A stretch of DNA of 64,000 bases from Thozetella sp. PMI_491. Taxonomy: Eukaryota > Ascomycota > Sordariomycetes > Chaetosphaeriales > Chaetosphaeriaceae. The stretch covers positions 1-64,000 of the forward strand of contig MU270056.1 in NCBI GenBank assembly GCA_021432635.1, in the 5' to 3' direction. The position numbers and the translations under genes are program-made. Of this stretch, positions 33,616 through 43,700 are shown in pieces (the stretch's first letter is position 1; each line of letters opens with the position of its first letter). The notes below the pieces were generated by a model. That model was not told the origin of the DNA, made no database searches, and saw only the letters and a list, made by a program, of their open reading frames with translations.

Positions 33616-34397
33616 GGAAAGAGAGGAGTTAGCATCTAGAGCTACGGTAAAGCATGTATCGGATTGGGCTGGTTGTGTAATTAATTTTTTGATACCACTA
33701 TCTATATAGACTTGTTTTTTCTCTCTTCCTAATCATATACTCGTTTTAATGCTTGCTTCTCCACAATGTCGATGGTAGGAAATCATTCTCGTCTACCATA
33801 CACGTATTCAACGCAGAGGATTTTGACGGCTTTGTCTATGGACCTAGCGAGAGCATGGGAACTCCGTCTGTACACCTAGTTCAAGCACAATCCCTCAGTC
33901 ATTAATTTATGCCAACACCTGTTGATAGTCGCATGGGCCGATCTTGTCGTGCTTGCCCGGATACCGGAGGGCGGGCTTCTCACCGGCCGGATCCACCTCC
34001 ATCAACCACTGCTTCTAGATCACGAGACCCTATAGAATATCTTTCTAGTAGCAATTTAGAAGAAGTATCCCAGTGGTCTAATCCCTCCTTCGGAGAAGGC
34101 ACCCTCACCTCGCCGGTAGCTGTGCATTGGCTGACTGAGACGTCTTAGACAACCCTAACCCTATGTTTGCACCATCCCATCAGCCCTATGCTCCAAGCCC
34201 AGGCGAGCTATTCCGAAAAGTCAAAGCTCCTTGAAGCTCCTTTCTGGAAACACCCACGTGCCGTCCATGATGCGAGGGCTGGAAAGACCACTCTCCGCGA
34301 GCTGTCCTTGACTTCCGACCCTATGCCGTGTGTGTTGAGGATTTCGGGCCTACAATTGCGCCATGTGGGCTTTTCCAGCGCGTCTAGAAGCGCGTCA
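33616..34397. other. Intergenic region upstream of GatA
   Basis: This contains the AT-rich 3' flank of the DUF4336 gene and the upstream region of the amidotransferase gene, including a telomere-repeat-like motif at 34151-34163. No gene is seen. Confidence 0.5.
34151..34163. promoter_or_regulatory. Telomere-repeat-like motif (telo-box) upstream of GatA
   Basis: AACCCTAACCCTA is two tandem units of the TTAGGG telomere repeat. It lies 235 bases before the preferred GatA start and 25 bases before an alternative start. TTAGGG-type sites are bound by Tbf1-class factors in yeasts. Function here is inference. Confidence 0.55.
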
Positions 34398-35987
34398 ATG
34401 CAACGACTCACCTCTCGATCGCTGAGCCGAACTCGACTTGACTCTTTATGTTCGTCTCGACCCCCTTCGCGTCGGCAGCTGCACCTGCTAAACCTGTCAG
34501 CTCACACCAAAACCCCCTCTTCGGCTCGTTTCTCGACATCGAGAAGCAGCAATGGCCAGGCCACCTCGTTCAGTCTAGCCGTCAAGGACAACATCGCGAC
34601 GGCGTCGCCGACATCCACCTCCTGCGGCTCGAACATCCTCAAGAACTACCACAGCCCCTACCCAGCCACCATCGTAACTCAACTACAAGCCCGTGGGGCG
34701 CAGGTAGCCGAGAAGACTGCGCTTGACGAGTTCGGCATGGGGAGCCACACGACCAACGGCCCCATGGCTACGTCCTTCCAAGGGACGGGCGAGACCCCCG
34801 AGACGAAATACTCGGTGGGCGGCTCTTCGGGGGGTAGTGCATTGGCTGTGGCCTCCGGAGTCGTGGATTTCGCTCTTGGGACTGACACGGGCGGGTCGGT
34901 GCGGCTGCCGGCGGCATACTGCGGAGTGGTGGGATTCAAGCCTTCGTACGGGATGCTGTCGCGACATGGAGTCGTCCCGTATGCCAACTCGCTTGACACG
35001 GTTGGTCTTCTTGCGCGCAAGGTCCAGCAGATCTCAGAGCTTCTTGTGGAGAGTGGACTGTGGGCGGAGCATGATCCCCAGGACCCGACAAGCTTGAGCG
35101 AGAAAGCAAGGGCGAGGTGCGCCGGAGATAGAGCCTGGTACCGACAGAGCACGGGGACTCCTTTTGAGCAATGGGTAACCGCGCAAGGTGATCTGTCTAA
35201 GATCACGTTCGGCGTGCCGCTGGAGTACAACATCGCCGAGCTAGAACCGTGTGTCCGGGATGCATGGGTGGCGGCGGGAACCCAATTGCAGGAGCGCGGC
35301 GCTCGTGTAGTGCCTGTCAGCCTCCCCTCCACCCGGCACGCACTTTCTGCATACTACGTGATCGCGCCTGCAGAGGCGTCCTCCAACCTGGCCAAGTACG
35401 ACGGGGTACGATACGGCACTCGGGCTGAAGGAACCGGCGATGCCGACAACGGCGTACTCTATTCACGGACCCGCGGGGCCGGGTTCGGCGCAGAAGTTCA
35501 GAGGCGCATCCTGCTCGGCTCCTACACGCTGAGCTCCGAGGCGATGGACAACTACTTCATCCAAGCACAGCGGGTGCGCCGTCTGGTCCGGCGGGACTTT
35601 GACCGCGTATTTGAGCTGCCCAACCCTCTCCACGAGCCCGAAACATTCGACCTGAGCGAGATGGACTCTAATGTCCTGCTGGAGAACAAGTTCGGCCCGA
35701 CGCAGGTCGACTTTCTACTTTGTCCCACAGCCCCAACCCTTCCCCCTCGACTGGCGGAGGTTCTAAAACAGACGCCGCTGGACGCTTACATGAATGACGT
35801 GTTTACGGTGCCAGCGAGTCTGGCCGGGCTCCCGGCGATCAGCGTTCCGATGCCGGTTTCCGGAGCGCCGCAGGACGCAAATGCTCCGAGGAACGCCGGC
35901 CTGCAGCTGATCGGTCAGTACTGGGATGATGCCCGGCTGCTTGCCGTCGCCGACAACGTCGCGAGGACCCTCTCATCCGAAACATGA
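34398..35987 (+). CDS. Glutamyl-tRNA(Gln) amidotransferase subunit A, mitochondrial (GatA/Her2)
   Basis: This amidase-family subunit releases ammonia from glutamine, used by the GatB/GatF partners to convert Glu-tRNA(Gln) into Gln-tRNA(Gln) in mitochondria. With the start at 34398 it has 529 residues. The Ser-cisSer-Lys triad is in place: Lys63 in LAVKDNIA, cis-Ser143 in VGGSSGGSALA and nucleophile Ser167 in GTDTGGSVRLPAAYCG; DEFGMGSHTTNGP near 110-122 is also GatA-like. The first 60 residues are Arg/Ser-rich with little acid, as for a targeting peptide. The start is uncertain: the frame is open upstream with ATGs at 34188 and 34326, and the region just before Lys63 lacks the usual GatA N-terminal helices, so an upstream exon is possible. 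Confidence 0.88.
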   Translation: MQRLTSRSLSRTRLDSLCSSRPPSRRQLHLLNLSAHTKTPSSARFSTSRSSNGQATSFSLAVKDNIATASPTSTSCGSNILKNYHSPYPATIVTQLQARGAQVAEKTALDEFGMGSHTTNGPMATSFQGTGETPETKYSVGGSSGGSALAVASGVVDFALGTDTGGSVRLPAAYCGVVGFKPSYGMLSRHGVVPYANSLDTVGLLARKVQQISELLVESGLWAEHDPQDPTSLSEKARARCAGDRAWYRQSTGTPFEQWVTAQGDLSKITFGVPLEYNIAELEPCVRDAWVAAGTQLQERGARVVPVSLPSTRHALSAYYVIAPAEASSNLAKYDGVRYGTRAEGTGDADNGVLYSRTRGAGFGAEVQRRILLGSYTLSSEAMDNYFIQAQRVRRLVRRDFDRVFELPNPLHEPETFDLSEMDSNVLLENKFGPTQVDFLLCPTAPTLPPRLAEVLKQTPLDAYMNDVFTVPASLAGLPAISVPMPVSGAPQDANAPRNAGLQLIGQYWDDARLLAVADNVARTLSSET

Positions 35988-36654
35988 AAGCTCTTCCCGG
36001 AGCTGGCTGCCGGAGCATGGGTGCAAGCCTCGAGACAAGTGCCGTTCGGGGCGGGGATGGGACGGAACATGATAGCCCCCCTCCCCCGGGCACGGTGCGA
36101 GATTGGAGATTCTTGTATCCCGGACCTGGGCTTCGGGAATTCTATTTACAGTTTGATGGAAGGTCTAGGCCTCGAGCTTTGTTTCTCGGCTGGGCACCCG
36201 CTTGGTGTCCGTGCATGAACGTCCCACACTGGCCGAAACGCAAACGGCTCTCAGAGCCGCACCACCGGGTGCCCCGTCGCTGGACTAATCTTGGCATCGG
36301 CCGATCAAAGTGAGGCTCGCAATTCTCGATGCCCTGTCGTGGCGTGGCGGCTTGCCCTGCTTTGCATACAGCTTACGAGATTCGACGCCCCAAATGCGAC
36401 AGCCTTTGTATCATATCCCCAATCTCCCCGATTCCAGGGGCTGCTGATGGGAAAGATGGCTGTGTAGTCACATCGATTTGTGAGAATAGATGATCTTTGC
36501 ACTGTGAGCCCTCTGCATTAGCCTTAACAGAGCCCAAAATGGATGCCCGCCGCTAGCGGCAAGGCAAGGCAAGGAAGGCATGGGACACCGGTGAGCGTAT
36601 TGCTCCTCCACGAGTGCCCAAGACTATCCGTACAAGCTTTGAATGTCTGGAGGG
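35988..36654. other. Intergenic region
   Basis: This separates the GatA stop codon from the possible small membrane-protein gene on the other strand. It holds a short AAGGC-type tandem near 36560-36580. No supported gene is seen. Confidence 0.45.
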
Positions 36655-37073
36655 CTACCGAGCATCAGCCCAAACCCAGTGGATAGACCTTTCTAGCCCA
36701 ATGTTTCTTCCACTGTGACCTGAACTTCTCGTGTCGTCGAATTCCGCTCCGTCCCTCAACAAACGACGCTTTGGAAAGAAAAGGCTTAGGAATAGCACGC
36801 CAACAAGGCAATCCAGGCTAACGAATACAAAACCCAACACCCAAAAACCCCAGAGTGTACCCGTAAAAGACGCAAGCCCGAGACCCAAGGTGCCGATAAG
36901 GCACGCAAAGCCTAGCAACTCATCTGCTAGCCGCAAATCCTTATGCAGGATTCCCGGCTCTACGTTGGCAATGACGCACAGGTAATCTCTGGTAGGCGCA
37001 GGATCTCCTGAAGCTGGCGGACGCTGAAACTGGACTCTTCAGTATTATAGCTTGTAGGGCTCGGGCTCAGCAT
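36655..37073 (-). CDS. Possible small two-pass membrane protein, unknown
   Basis: A candidate 116-residue product is built from exon 1 (36980-37073, starting MLSPSPTSYNTEESSF) and exon 2 (36655-36911) across a 68-base intron with donor GTGCGT and acceptor CTAG. The splice keeps the frame and gives EITCFACLIGTLGLGL. Two hydrophobic segments follow (about 32-50 and 52-75, WGFWVLGFVFVSLDCLVGVLF), then FFPKRR and a polar tail. An alternative acceptor 15 bases upstream also keeps the frame. The intron itself is protein-like in the exon 2 frame (PGILHKDLRLADELLG), so a frameshifted pseudogene is a real alternative. I do not recognise the family. Confidence 0.4.
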
Positions 37074-37491
37074 GTACTTGTTGACCTAGGGTAACATGGA
37101 AGTGCCGTTGCTACTTGCTCCCTAGACAATTTCACAAGCACCCACGGCGTTTTAGTCCCGTGCCATCACCTCCCGGGTCTCATGACCAGCCGTCTCGCCT
37201 CAAGCCCAGGCCCTGGGGCAAATTTAGAACCTTGTTCCTGTCCATTCCGCAAGAATTACTTGCAGGTGTCGCGTGCCTAGGTCCTGGACCGAGCCGTCTC
37301 CTACCACCCCTTGGTGACGCCCTCTGGTGAGGCGAATGTAAGTAGTTTGCCGAAGCTTGCACGGCGCCAAAGTATCTTAGCCTCGCTATGCACCGATCCG
37401 GGAATCACGTCACACGTCCACGGGCGGGACGTAGGTAGGTACCAGTGGTTGTTGTTGCTGCTGCTCCACCTCACGTGCCTCACGACAGGCC
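37074..37491. other. Intergenic region
   Basis: Between the candidate membrane-protein gene and the Prp38 stop codon I see no supported gene. A short GTT/GCT triplet tract lies around 37446-37466. Confidence 0.45.
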
Positions 37492-38289
37492 TCACTCTCC
37501 GCTCCGGCTCCCACTTCGGGAGCGGCTGTCTCTGTCGACATCCATCTTCTCGCCGTCCGATACCTCGCCCGATTCCTCCCTCTCAAGCGACCTGACACTG
37601 CCGCTGTCACTCCTGTAGCCGTTCTCATCGTCACCCTCACTGCGCCTCTGCTCCTCCTCGTCTTCTTGCAGCAGGTCCTCAATATCACCGAGGGGGCTCA
37701 CCCTCGCTTCCAAGAGCTCAAGATCCTCAAGGATGTCCCTCTTGCGCATCTTCCATAGGCTGGTAGCGCACACACGGTCCTTTGTCAACAGGTCGTCGAC
37801 GAATACATCCATGAACGTCAGGGTGGTGCCGGTCCTGCCTTTCCTCCGCAGCTTCCTCCGATCCTCGAGGAAGGGCTCCAGCGTGGTGAAGACATCCTTG
37901 TCCGGCCGTGTCATCCGGATGTAGAAGAGCGCCAGAGCGCGTAGATACTTGAACTTCTCGCCGCCGAAGCGGAGGTACTCGTCTAGGATGGCATCGCTAG
38001 GCGCAAGCTGCAGGAGCTTGAAGGCGAGGCAGAGGAACGGCGTAGGCTTCTGGACGGTGCCGTAGACGCCGCCGACAAAGTCGACATGCTCGACGATGCG
38101 GTCGACGATGTCGGCCTCGTTGACACCGAAGCATTGCTCTTTGTAGAAGTAGCTCTCGATGATGCGCTCCCGCACCGCCTTTTCCATAATAGTAGCCGGG
38201 TTGAGTCCATTCGGCGCGAGTCTCGACGAGCTTCCCCGCTCATCGAGGAAGGCGCGCTCATCGGCGCGGTGATACTCAGATCTACTCAT
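37492..38289 (-). CDS. PRP38: Pre-mRNA-splicing factor Prp38
   Basis: This 265-residue single-exon protein is the U4/U6.U5 tri-snRNP component needed for spliceosome activation in the nucleus. The Prp38 domain spans about residues 25-185: LNPATIMEKAVRERIIESYF, KEQCFGVNEADIVDRIVEHV, FLCLAFKLLQLAP, YLRFGGEKFKYLRALALFYI and TFMDVFVDDLLTKDRVC. All are hallmark blocks in the expected order. The tail is acidic and then Ser/Arg/Asp-rich, similar to the RS-like tails of longer Prp38 homologs. ATG 38289 starts directly ahead of the domain and length is normal. It is divergent from the gene at 38895. Confidence 0.95.
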   Translation of the reverse strand: MSRSEYHRADERAFLDERGSSSRLAPNGLNPATIMEKAVRERIIESYFYKEQCFGVNEADIVDRIVEHVDFVGGVYGTVQKPTPFLCLAFKLLQLAPSDAILDEYLRFGGEKFKYLRALALFYIRMTRPDKDVFTTLEPFLEDRRKLRRKGRTGTTLTFMDVFVDDLLTKDRVCATSLWKMRKRDILEDLELLEARVSPLGDIEDLLQEDEEEQRRSEGDDENGYRSDSGSVRSLEREESGEVSDGEKMDVDRDSRSRSGSRSGE

Positions 38290-38894
38290 GGCGTTGCAAG
38301 GTCAAGCTCTCTGGGACCGCAGACGAAAGTCTGCCGAAACGGGGCGTTTTAAGTTGCGGTTGAGGCTTGAAGTGACGGCCGACTGGGGCTTGAGAAGCTT
38401 GCATGAGCTCTAGGTCTCGAAATTTTGGCACGTCTCCTAACCCTAACCCTTAAGTGAGAGGACTTGAAGTATATATACACTACCGTACCCTACAGTATGA
38501 CCATGGCGTTCTAACTCTTCTGATATAGTTTTTCTCACATATACAGTATGCTCACAGCTTTCTGGATTTTCTAGCAATTTGTAAACAGGCATTGGGTGAA
38601 TAATAGTTGCTATAGTTAGCGCGTTGAATGTATCGCCTGGCATATTTAGCGGGGTGTCGGCTGCGAAGGTGGGGCAGCCCCCGGCTGGTTGCCCCTCCGA
38701 CGCCCAGCTCCTTGTTTTGTTCGCCGAGGAGGTTCTGCCAGGCCGTGGGCAGGATGAGGTCGAGTTTACCCGAGCAATGAAATTGGTTTTTTGGTCGATT
38801 TCTCACTCTGACACGATATCTTATTGCGTTATATACCCGTCTATATTCGACACCCGCGACTCACGATCTCTCCTAACCTAACTGGTGCGCAGCG
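38290..38894. promoter_or_regulatory. Divergent promoter region with telomere-like repeat
   Basis: These 605 bases separate Prp38 (-) from the small membrane-anchored protein (+). The left part includes the telo-box at 38436-38453, and the middle is unusually AT-rich for this window. No gene is seen. Confidence 0.5.
38436..38453. promoter_or_regulatory. Telomere-repeat-like motif in the divergent promoter
   Basis: CCTAACCCTAACCCTTAA contains two full CCCTAA-type units and part of a third, 147 bases upstream of the Prp38 start. It is the second such motif in the window in an upstream region. A role as a binding site for a TTAGGG-binding regulator is inference. Confidence 0.55.
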
Positions 38895-39585
38895 ATGATG
38901 CTGCTCACTTCTTCGCAAGTATCCATCGCCGTGTCCTCCGGAGTCGGTATGTATTCCCCCACTCCCCCGACCCTCTCCCCAACAACGCGCGCAGCCGAAG
39001 CGGCGAAGCGCAACATGCACTGACGTGTGCCTTCCAGTTGTCTTTTTTACCTCTGCCCTCTTCTTCTCCGGCTATGCCATCCAGCAGCGGACGCTGCGCG
39101 AGATTCGCGCCTCTATCAATGCGCCAAAGATCCGGCCCGAGCAGCTGATATTTCTCCCAGACCGATTCAAGAAGATGACGACCGAGCTTAAGGACGGAAC
39201 CACCGTGGCTGTTGAGATAGACGACGACTTCCCGTTGCCGATACCGAGGCAGGTGCAGATGCAGAGGCAGGGGCAGAGACAGAGGCAGAGGCAGAGGCAG
39301 AGGCAGAAGACCGTCATCGAGATCAAGCCCACACCACCAGATAGCGAGGTCCAGTCAGAAGAGCCTGCGATGGAGGCAAAAGAGGAGAATGTGGTCGAAA
39401 GCAGGCCTCCGGAACACCCACCCAACCTCCAGGAGAAACCCGACGAGACAACATTAACGGATCCAGGAGAAGAAGACCAGCAGCGGCCGATCAGCGCAGC
39501 CGAGCGTCGTCAACGTATCAAGGACGAGATACAGCGACTCGCGCAGGGCACCGAGCGGGGATACTGGCAGCCGCGTCTGTGGTGA
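38895..39585 (+). CDS. Small membrane-anchored protein with Gln/Arg repeat, unknown
   Basis: Exons 38895-38946 and 39038-39585 give 199 residues; the 91-base intron junction restores VSSGVVVFFTSALFFSGYA. That junction creates a single hydrophobic segment (about 9-33) near the N terminus, followed by IQQRTLREIRASIN. The middle is charged and disordered and carries a Gln-Arg dipeptide run near 104-117, encoded by a CAGAGG repeat. The C terminus is a basic helix (AAERRQRIKDEIQRLAQGTE) ending GYWQPRLW. The layout is that of a small mitochondrial or ER membrane protein with one helix and a soluble tail. I do not recognise a named family. Confidence 0.75.
39250..39307 (+). repeat. CAGAGG hexanucleotide repeat in coding sequence
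   Basis: About nine near-perfect 6-base units encode alternating Gln and Arg in the 199-residue protein. Because the unit is six bases, length changes would keep the reading frame. Confidence 0.85.
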
Positions 39586-40365
39586 GCGTCACACAGCGGC
39601 GTCATCAGCCTTTGTACAATACGACCTCCAACGTTGCGCAACAGATACCCCGCCTGTGATGGGAAAGTGGATATGCATCGTCGCTCTGTATGATATGAAG
39701 GCAGCCCGCGAGCCCCCGAGCACTTCGGCCGGGCACTTGCGACATGGATGAGGAGAGCTGGGGCCCTCGGTGGAAGCTCTCCGGATAACTGGTTACTGGG
39801 TATGGGTGGGATAACGCGTTGCTTGGCCATGTCTGGGTTTGGAAACATTTGTGCTTTGGTTTTGGGATTTGCTATATACGAACGAACCCTCGAGAGGAGG
39901 GCCTGGATAGGGGATAAGACGGTCTTCTCATGAATGATGAAAACGACGGCATGCGTAGCTCCCACAGCTTCGCGAATGCAAGCCCCACCAAAACTACCAA
40001 CGGGTTCGCCTGCTTCAGTCTTGTTGCATGATCCTTCTGGATGATAGCCCAGGGATTTAGCCACCTGATGCTTTGAGAATTTTTTCTTCTTCCTGCTTGC
40101 ACTTCCAGCCGCCCGATATCAAAACCGTTCTCATTGGGTCCATGGACCTGAGATGGCCAACCTGCCCAAAAAAAATCTGGAACGCCGTAAGCACCATACT
40201 GTCTCCCTTAACCATTGTGGTTGAAATTTTTCTCTAAATCCGATCCGTGTCCAAGCCGGTCTTTGCTGTCCGTTTCCGATTCCTTGTCGTTGTCGTGGTG
40301 TTTCTCCTGGTTCTTGTTGCTCTGCGCAGCCTCATTCGTACACCGGCATCACTCCGTGACCTCGG
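39586..40365. other. Intergenic region
   Basis: These are the 3' flanks of the 38895 gene (+) and of the Cys-rich gene (-), which converge here. No supported gene is seen. Confidence 0.45.
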
Positions 40366-40758
40366 TTATTTCTTGTAATGAGAGTGGGCCCTGGAGGACC
40401 GGCTGCCGGTGGTTGCATTGCTACTCCGGGAGCTGTCCTTCCTCTTGGGGGCGGGCCGTACAGGAACCATGTAGCCGTCCTCGGGGAGTAAACCGTCACT
40501 AATAGAAGCGCCGCTCTTGAGGGCCTGGGGAAGAAATGTGTTGTTAGGTCATGAACCCCGAGGATGCAGGTGAGTGGGTCTTGGGCGTAAAGACACCAGC
40601 CTGAGGATCGACTTACAAGACACAACTTGCAGCGGTCGCCAAACCGAGAAACTGTGTTGCGGCAGTGGACCGAGCCCTAGACCCGTCAGTGGATTGCGAA
40701 CATGTAGAACGACTCTGATGGGGCTTACATAGTAGTTTGCGCAGTAGCAGGCCTCCAT
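40366..40758 (-). CDS. Small Cys-rich protein, three exons, unknown
   Basis: An 82-residue product is assembled from exons 40729-40758, 40617-40676 and 40366-40524. Both introns (52 and 92 bases) have GTAAG donors and proper AG acceptors, and all junctions fall between codons. The sequence starts MEACYCANYYGSVHCRNTVS, continues RFGDRCKLCL, and has a basic, Ser-rich tail ending SHYKK. The CxC, single C and CxxC arrangement within the first 30 residues could form a small zinc-binding knuckle. There is no signal peptide, so a secreted effector is unlikely. I do not recognise the family. Support is the clean splice structure and the concentration of Cys. No single open frame covers the gene. Confidence 0.6.
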
Positions 40759-43700
40759 GATAAGTTGTGATGTTTTGGTGTTCGGATCAACCGAAGTTAG
40801 GAAGGGGGGAGAAAAAAGTGGTGTGAGAATGGGTTGAGGGGTGGTGTGGACTTTTGCTCCGTGACGTCGACGACTGTGAGGCGGTTATGGGCAAGTCGGC
40901 TCTGGTTGATAGCGTCTATGAAGACGGACACGCAGCTTGACAGCGAGACACGGAGGAGAAATAGATAATATATATAAGGCAATCCGCCTGGGAGGAGCGA
41001 AGGAGTCGAGGTTGAGACTATGAAGGAGGTTATGGCGAGAAAGAAAAGCAATGTGGAAATGCCAGCTCAGAGCAGGGAGCAAGCTCCGCAATTATACGTT
41101 AGGGGGGGGGAGGCAGCTCAGCTTTTTTTTTTTTTTTAGCAAGGTTCAGCATGGGACGGGAAGTCAGGCAATGGAAAGCTCCGGGACGAGACACAGTTAG
41201 GGACACACGGCTTGCGACAAAGGGGGACGCGGCAGCGGAAAGTCACTAGAGAGATAAGGGAAGCGGCTCTATAGGCTAGACGAGTTAGTCCACCCTGACA
41301 TGCTTTCCCGTCGTGGCTCGTATCCAGCATGATTCGTTTGCTCCCTCTGGCCTAATGGGGGGCCCGTCCTGGTGGAGGGCTGGCGCCATCCCTGGCACCG
41401 GCAGGCGCCTCTGAGGACCGCCGGTGAGTTTGATACGCTGCCTCCGCCACGGCGAGACCTTAAGGGTAGTGGAGGGGTGTGGACTTGACAAGTTTGGACG
41501 GGTTTTGCCTCAGCCAACAGTGAGAAGACAGTGGGTGACCGGACCATGCGTCCCGGCAGTCTACCTATGGTGCTGCTCTCGCTGCCGGTGCCAGGGATGG
41601 TGGGTGGGGAGGCAAGGAAGGCGAGAGGGCAGGTTCCCGGTCTTGCTCGACACGAAGAAACAAAATGACGGCGAGAACATGCCAGCGCAAGGACGCTATC
41701 CTTGGCAGCACTTGGCAAGGAGAACCTGTCGTTCGACATGCGAGGCGGTCCGCCATGTTCTTTTCCGGTTTGGGGAGCACCAGCAAGCCCGCATGCCAAC
41801 AGGGAAGGGGCTGGTTTGAGAGCCGCCCAAGGTTCACGCTGTCGGAGGCCCGGGAGAGCTAGGAAAGCTAGGAGGGCTAGGGAGGGTTAGGGGGAGGGTT
41901 TGGGGGGTTTTGGGGGGCGGCGCCGCCGCGAGGGGGCGTTCGGCTCAGCAAGCCTCAGGCGTGGTCGCCTTACCGCATTGACGAAGGCGCGGACTCGCAA
42001 ATCTGGGGAAAGCTGTTTGACCGGCGCGCCGGGTCTTAGTAGACCAGAGCTGCAAACTACGAAGGCGGAAGAGTCGGGGCAAGGGAGCTCGCGCATCCTC
42101 GAGCTTCCGGGACGGCTAGCATGACGAACGGGCTTCCACTGCACTTCGCTTTGGCTTCCATACAGGACCTGAGGCAGAGTGGCACGAGAGCTCCCAAGGG
42201 TCAAGCAGCCTCTTTGGTTCTTCTCTGCAGGCTGATGAGGGCGGGCGAGGCGGACCGAAGGAGATCGAAGATCCCCCTTTGCCGGCTGCAGGTGTGAATC
42301 CCGGCGGGAGCAGTTCAGGCGAGAAAAATGCTAGCGGTTGATAGTTCCAAACCCACAATGCTCGCCACAACGACGCGCTGGCCTCGGGAGGGCTCGTGCC
42401 CGGGGGGGGGTAGCGCCTCGTCACCGACTACCCGACCGTGCTTGGCTGGCCTGATTGGGATGACTGGGTCGAGAAAGAGTCCAGATTTTGTTGGTGAGGG
42501 CGGATGGGCCTCCCGTCCCTGGTGGTGCGGTTGAGGGCGGGGGAGATGGCGGCCGAGTCCAGCCAACGGGACGCTGCCCGAAGCGTCGAGTGTGATCATC
42601 TGTGACACCAACTGTTTCCCTGTTTCACCAGCCGAGACCCCAGAGACCCTGCCCCCCCAGAGGCGTGCCCCCCTCCAAAGTTGGCGACGAACGGCGGTAC
42701 ATGGGACACCCATCACGTGTCCTACCTGGCTCGCTGCTTCCGAATCTGGCCCCATGTGGTCCTGCACTGTGCCAAGCGGGACAGCGCCTTCCCCGTCCCC
42801 GGCACAGCGCCGCCCAGGGCCAGCGCACGGCAGAAGCAGGGCCAGCACGACAAGCAGGGGTATTGCCTGACTCGTCAAGCACCTTCCCGTAGGTCAAGCG
42901 TCCTCCAACTGAGTTCGCACGGCCAAACCAGCAGCCAGCCTAGTAAGCCCCAGCATATAATTACATACTGTCCCGGGAGTGGCATGCAGCTTGTGCGACG
43001 GCGTACGCGCATGCCGTCACGTCGAAGCGAGAGGGACGTCAGGGAACTAAGGAAGATCATGGGCCGGGAAGAGCGATGAGCAGCTCGCCAGCGAACGTAG
43101 CGAGCCCAGGATGCCACCATCTTTTTTTCCTTTTTTTTTTCTTGGTCGCCGTGCTCAGCCGTCGTGGCATTCATTGGGGCATCGGGGGCAGGCACCCGCT
43201 CCAATGACGGCTGATGCTCTGCCGTCTACCCCAGACCGAGTCCTCCAACTCGCCCCAAGCGGCGAATGCACGGCGAATGCAATGATCTCCAGAGCAGCAC
43301 CAGCCGCCCTCTCATTGCCCACTCCTCCGCCGACACGTACCGCCGTCAGGCCCTGCAGCCAGACGTCGTCTCTTTGGCCCGCCTGGGCATTGTCGACTCT
43401 CACCGACCTTGCCCAGATCCCCTTTTCCCCCCTTTTCGAACACACGCGCGGGCCCAGCTCGTCGCTGTGGCCGATGTTGATTCATGCGCGAGAGGCCGGT
43501 CGATCGATTCTTCAGCCCGAAGTTGCGCCCGGCTGCTGCAACCACTTTATTTTTATTTCGTCCTCTCAGCATACGGTTCGCCCATGCACCTCCCCCCAGA
43601 GCTGCACCCCATTCGGCCGGCTGCTCCATTGCCACCCCCCTTCCGTCCCCCACCAAGGGGTCTGTGAGGGCCAGAAGCTCAAGCGTCGGAGGCGGTCCAG

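Noticed and set aside
34151-38453. Chromosome end or subtelomere suggested by CCCTAA repeats
   Set aside because: Only two units occur at each site and both are surrounded by housekeeping genes on both sides, so these are interstitial motifs.
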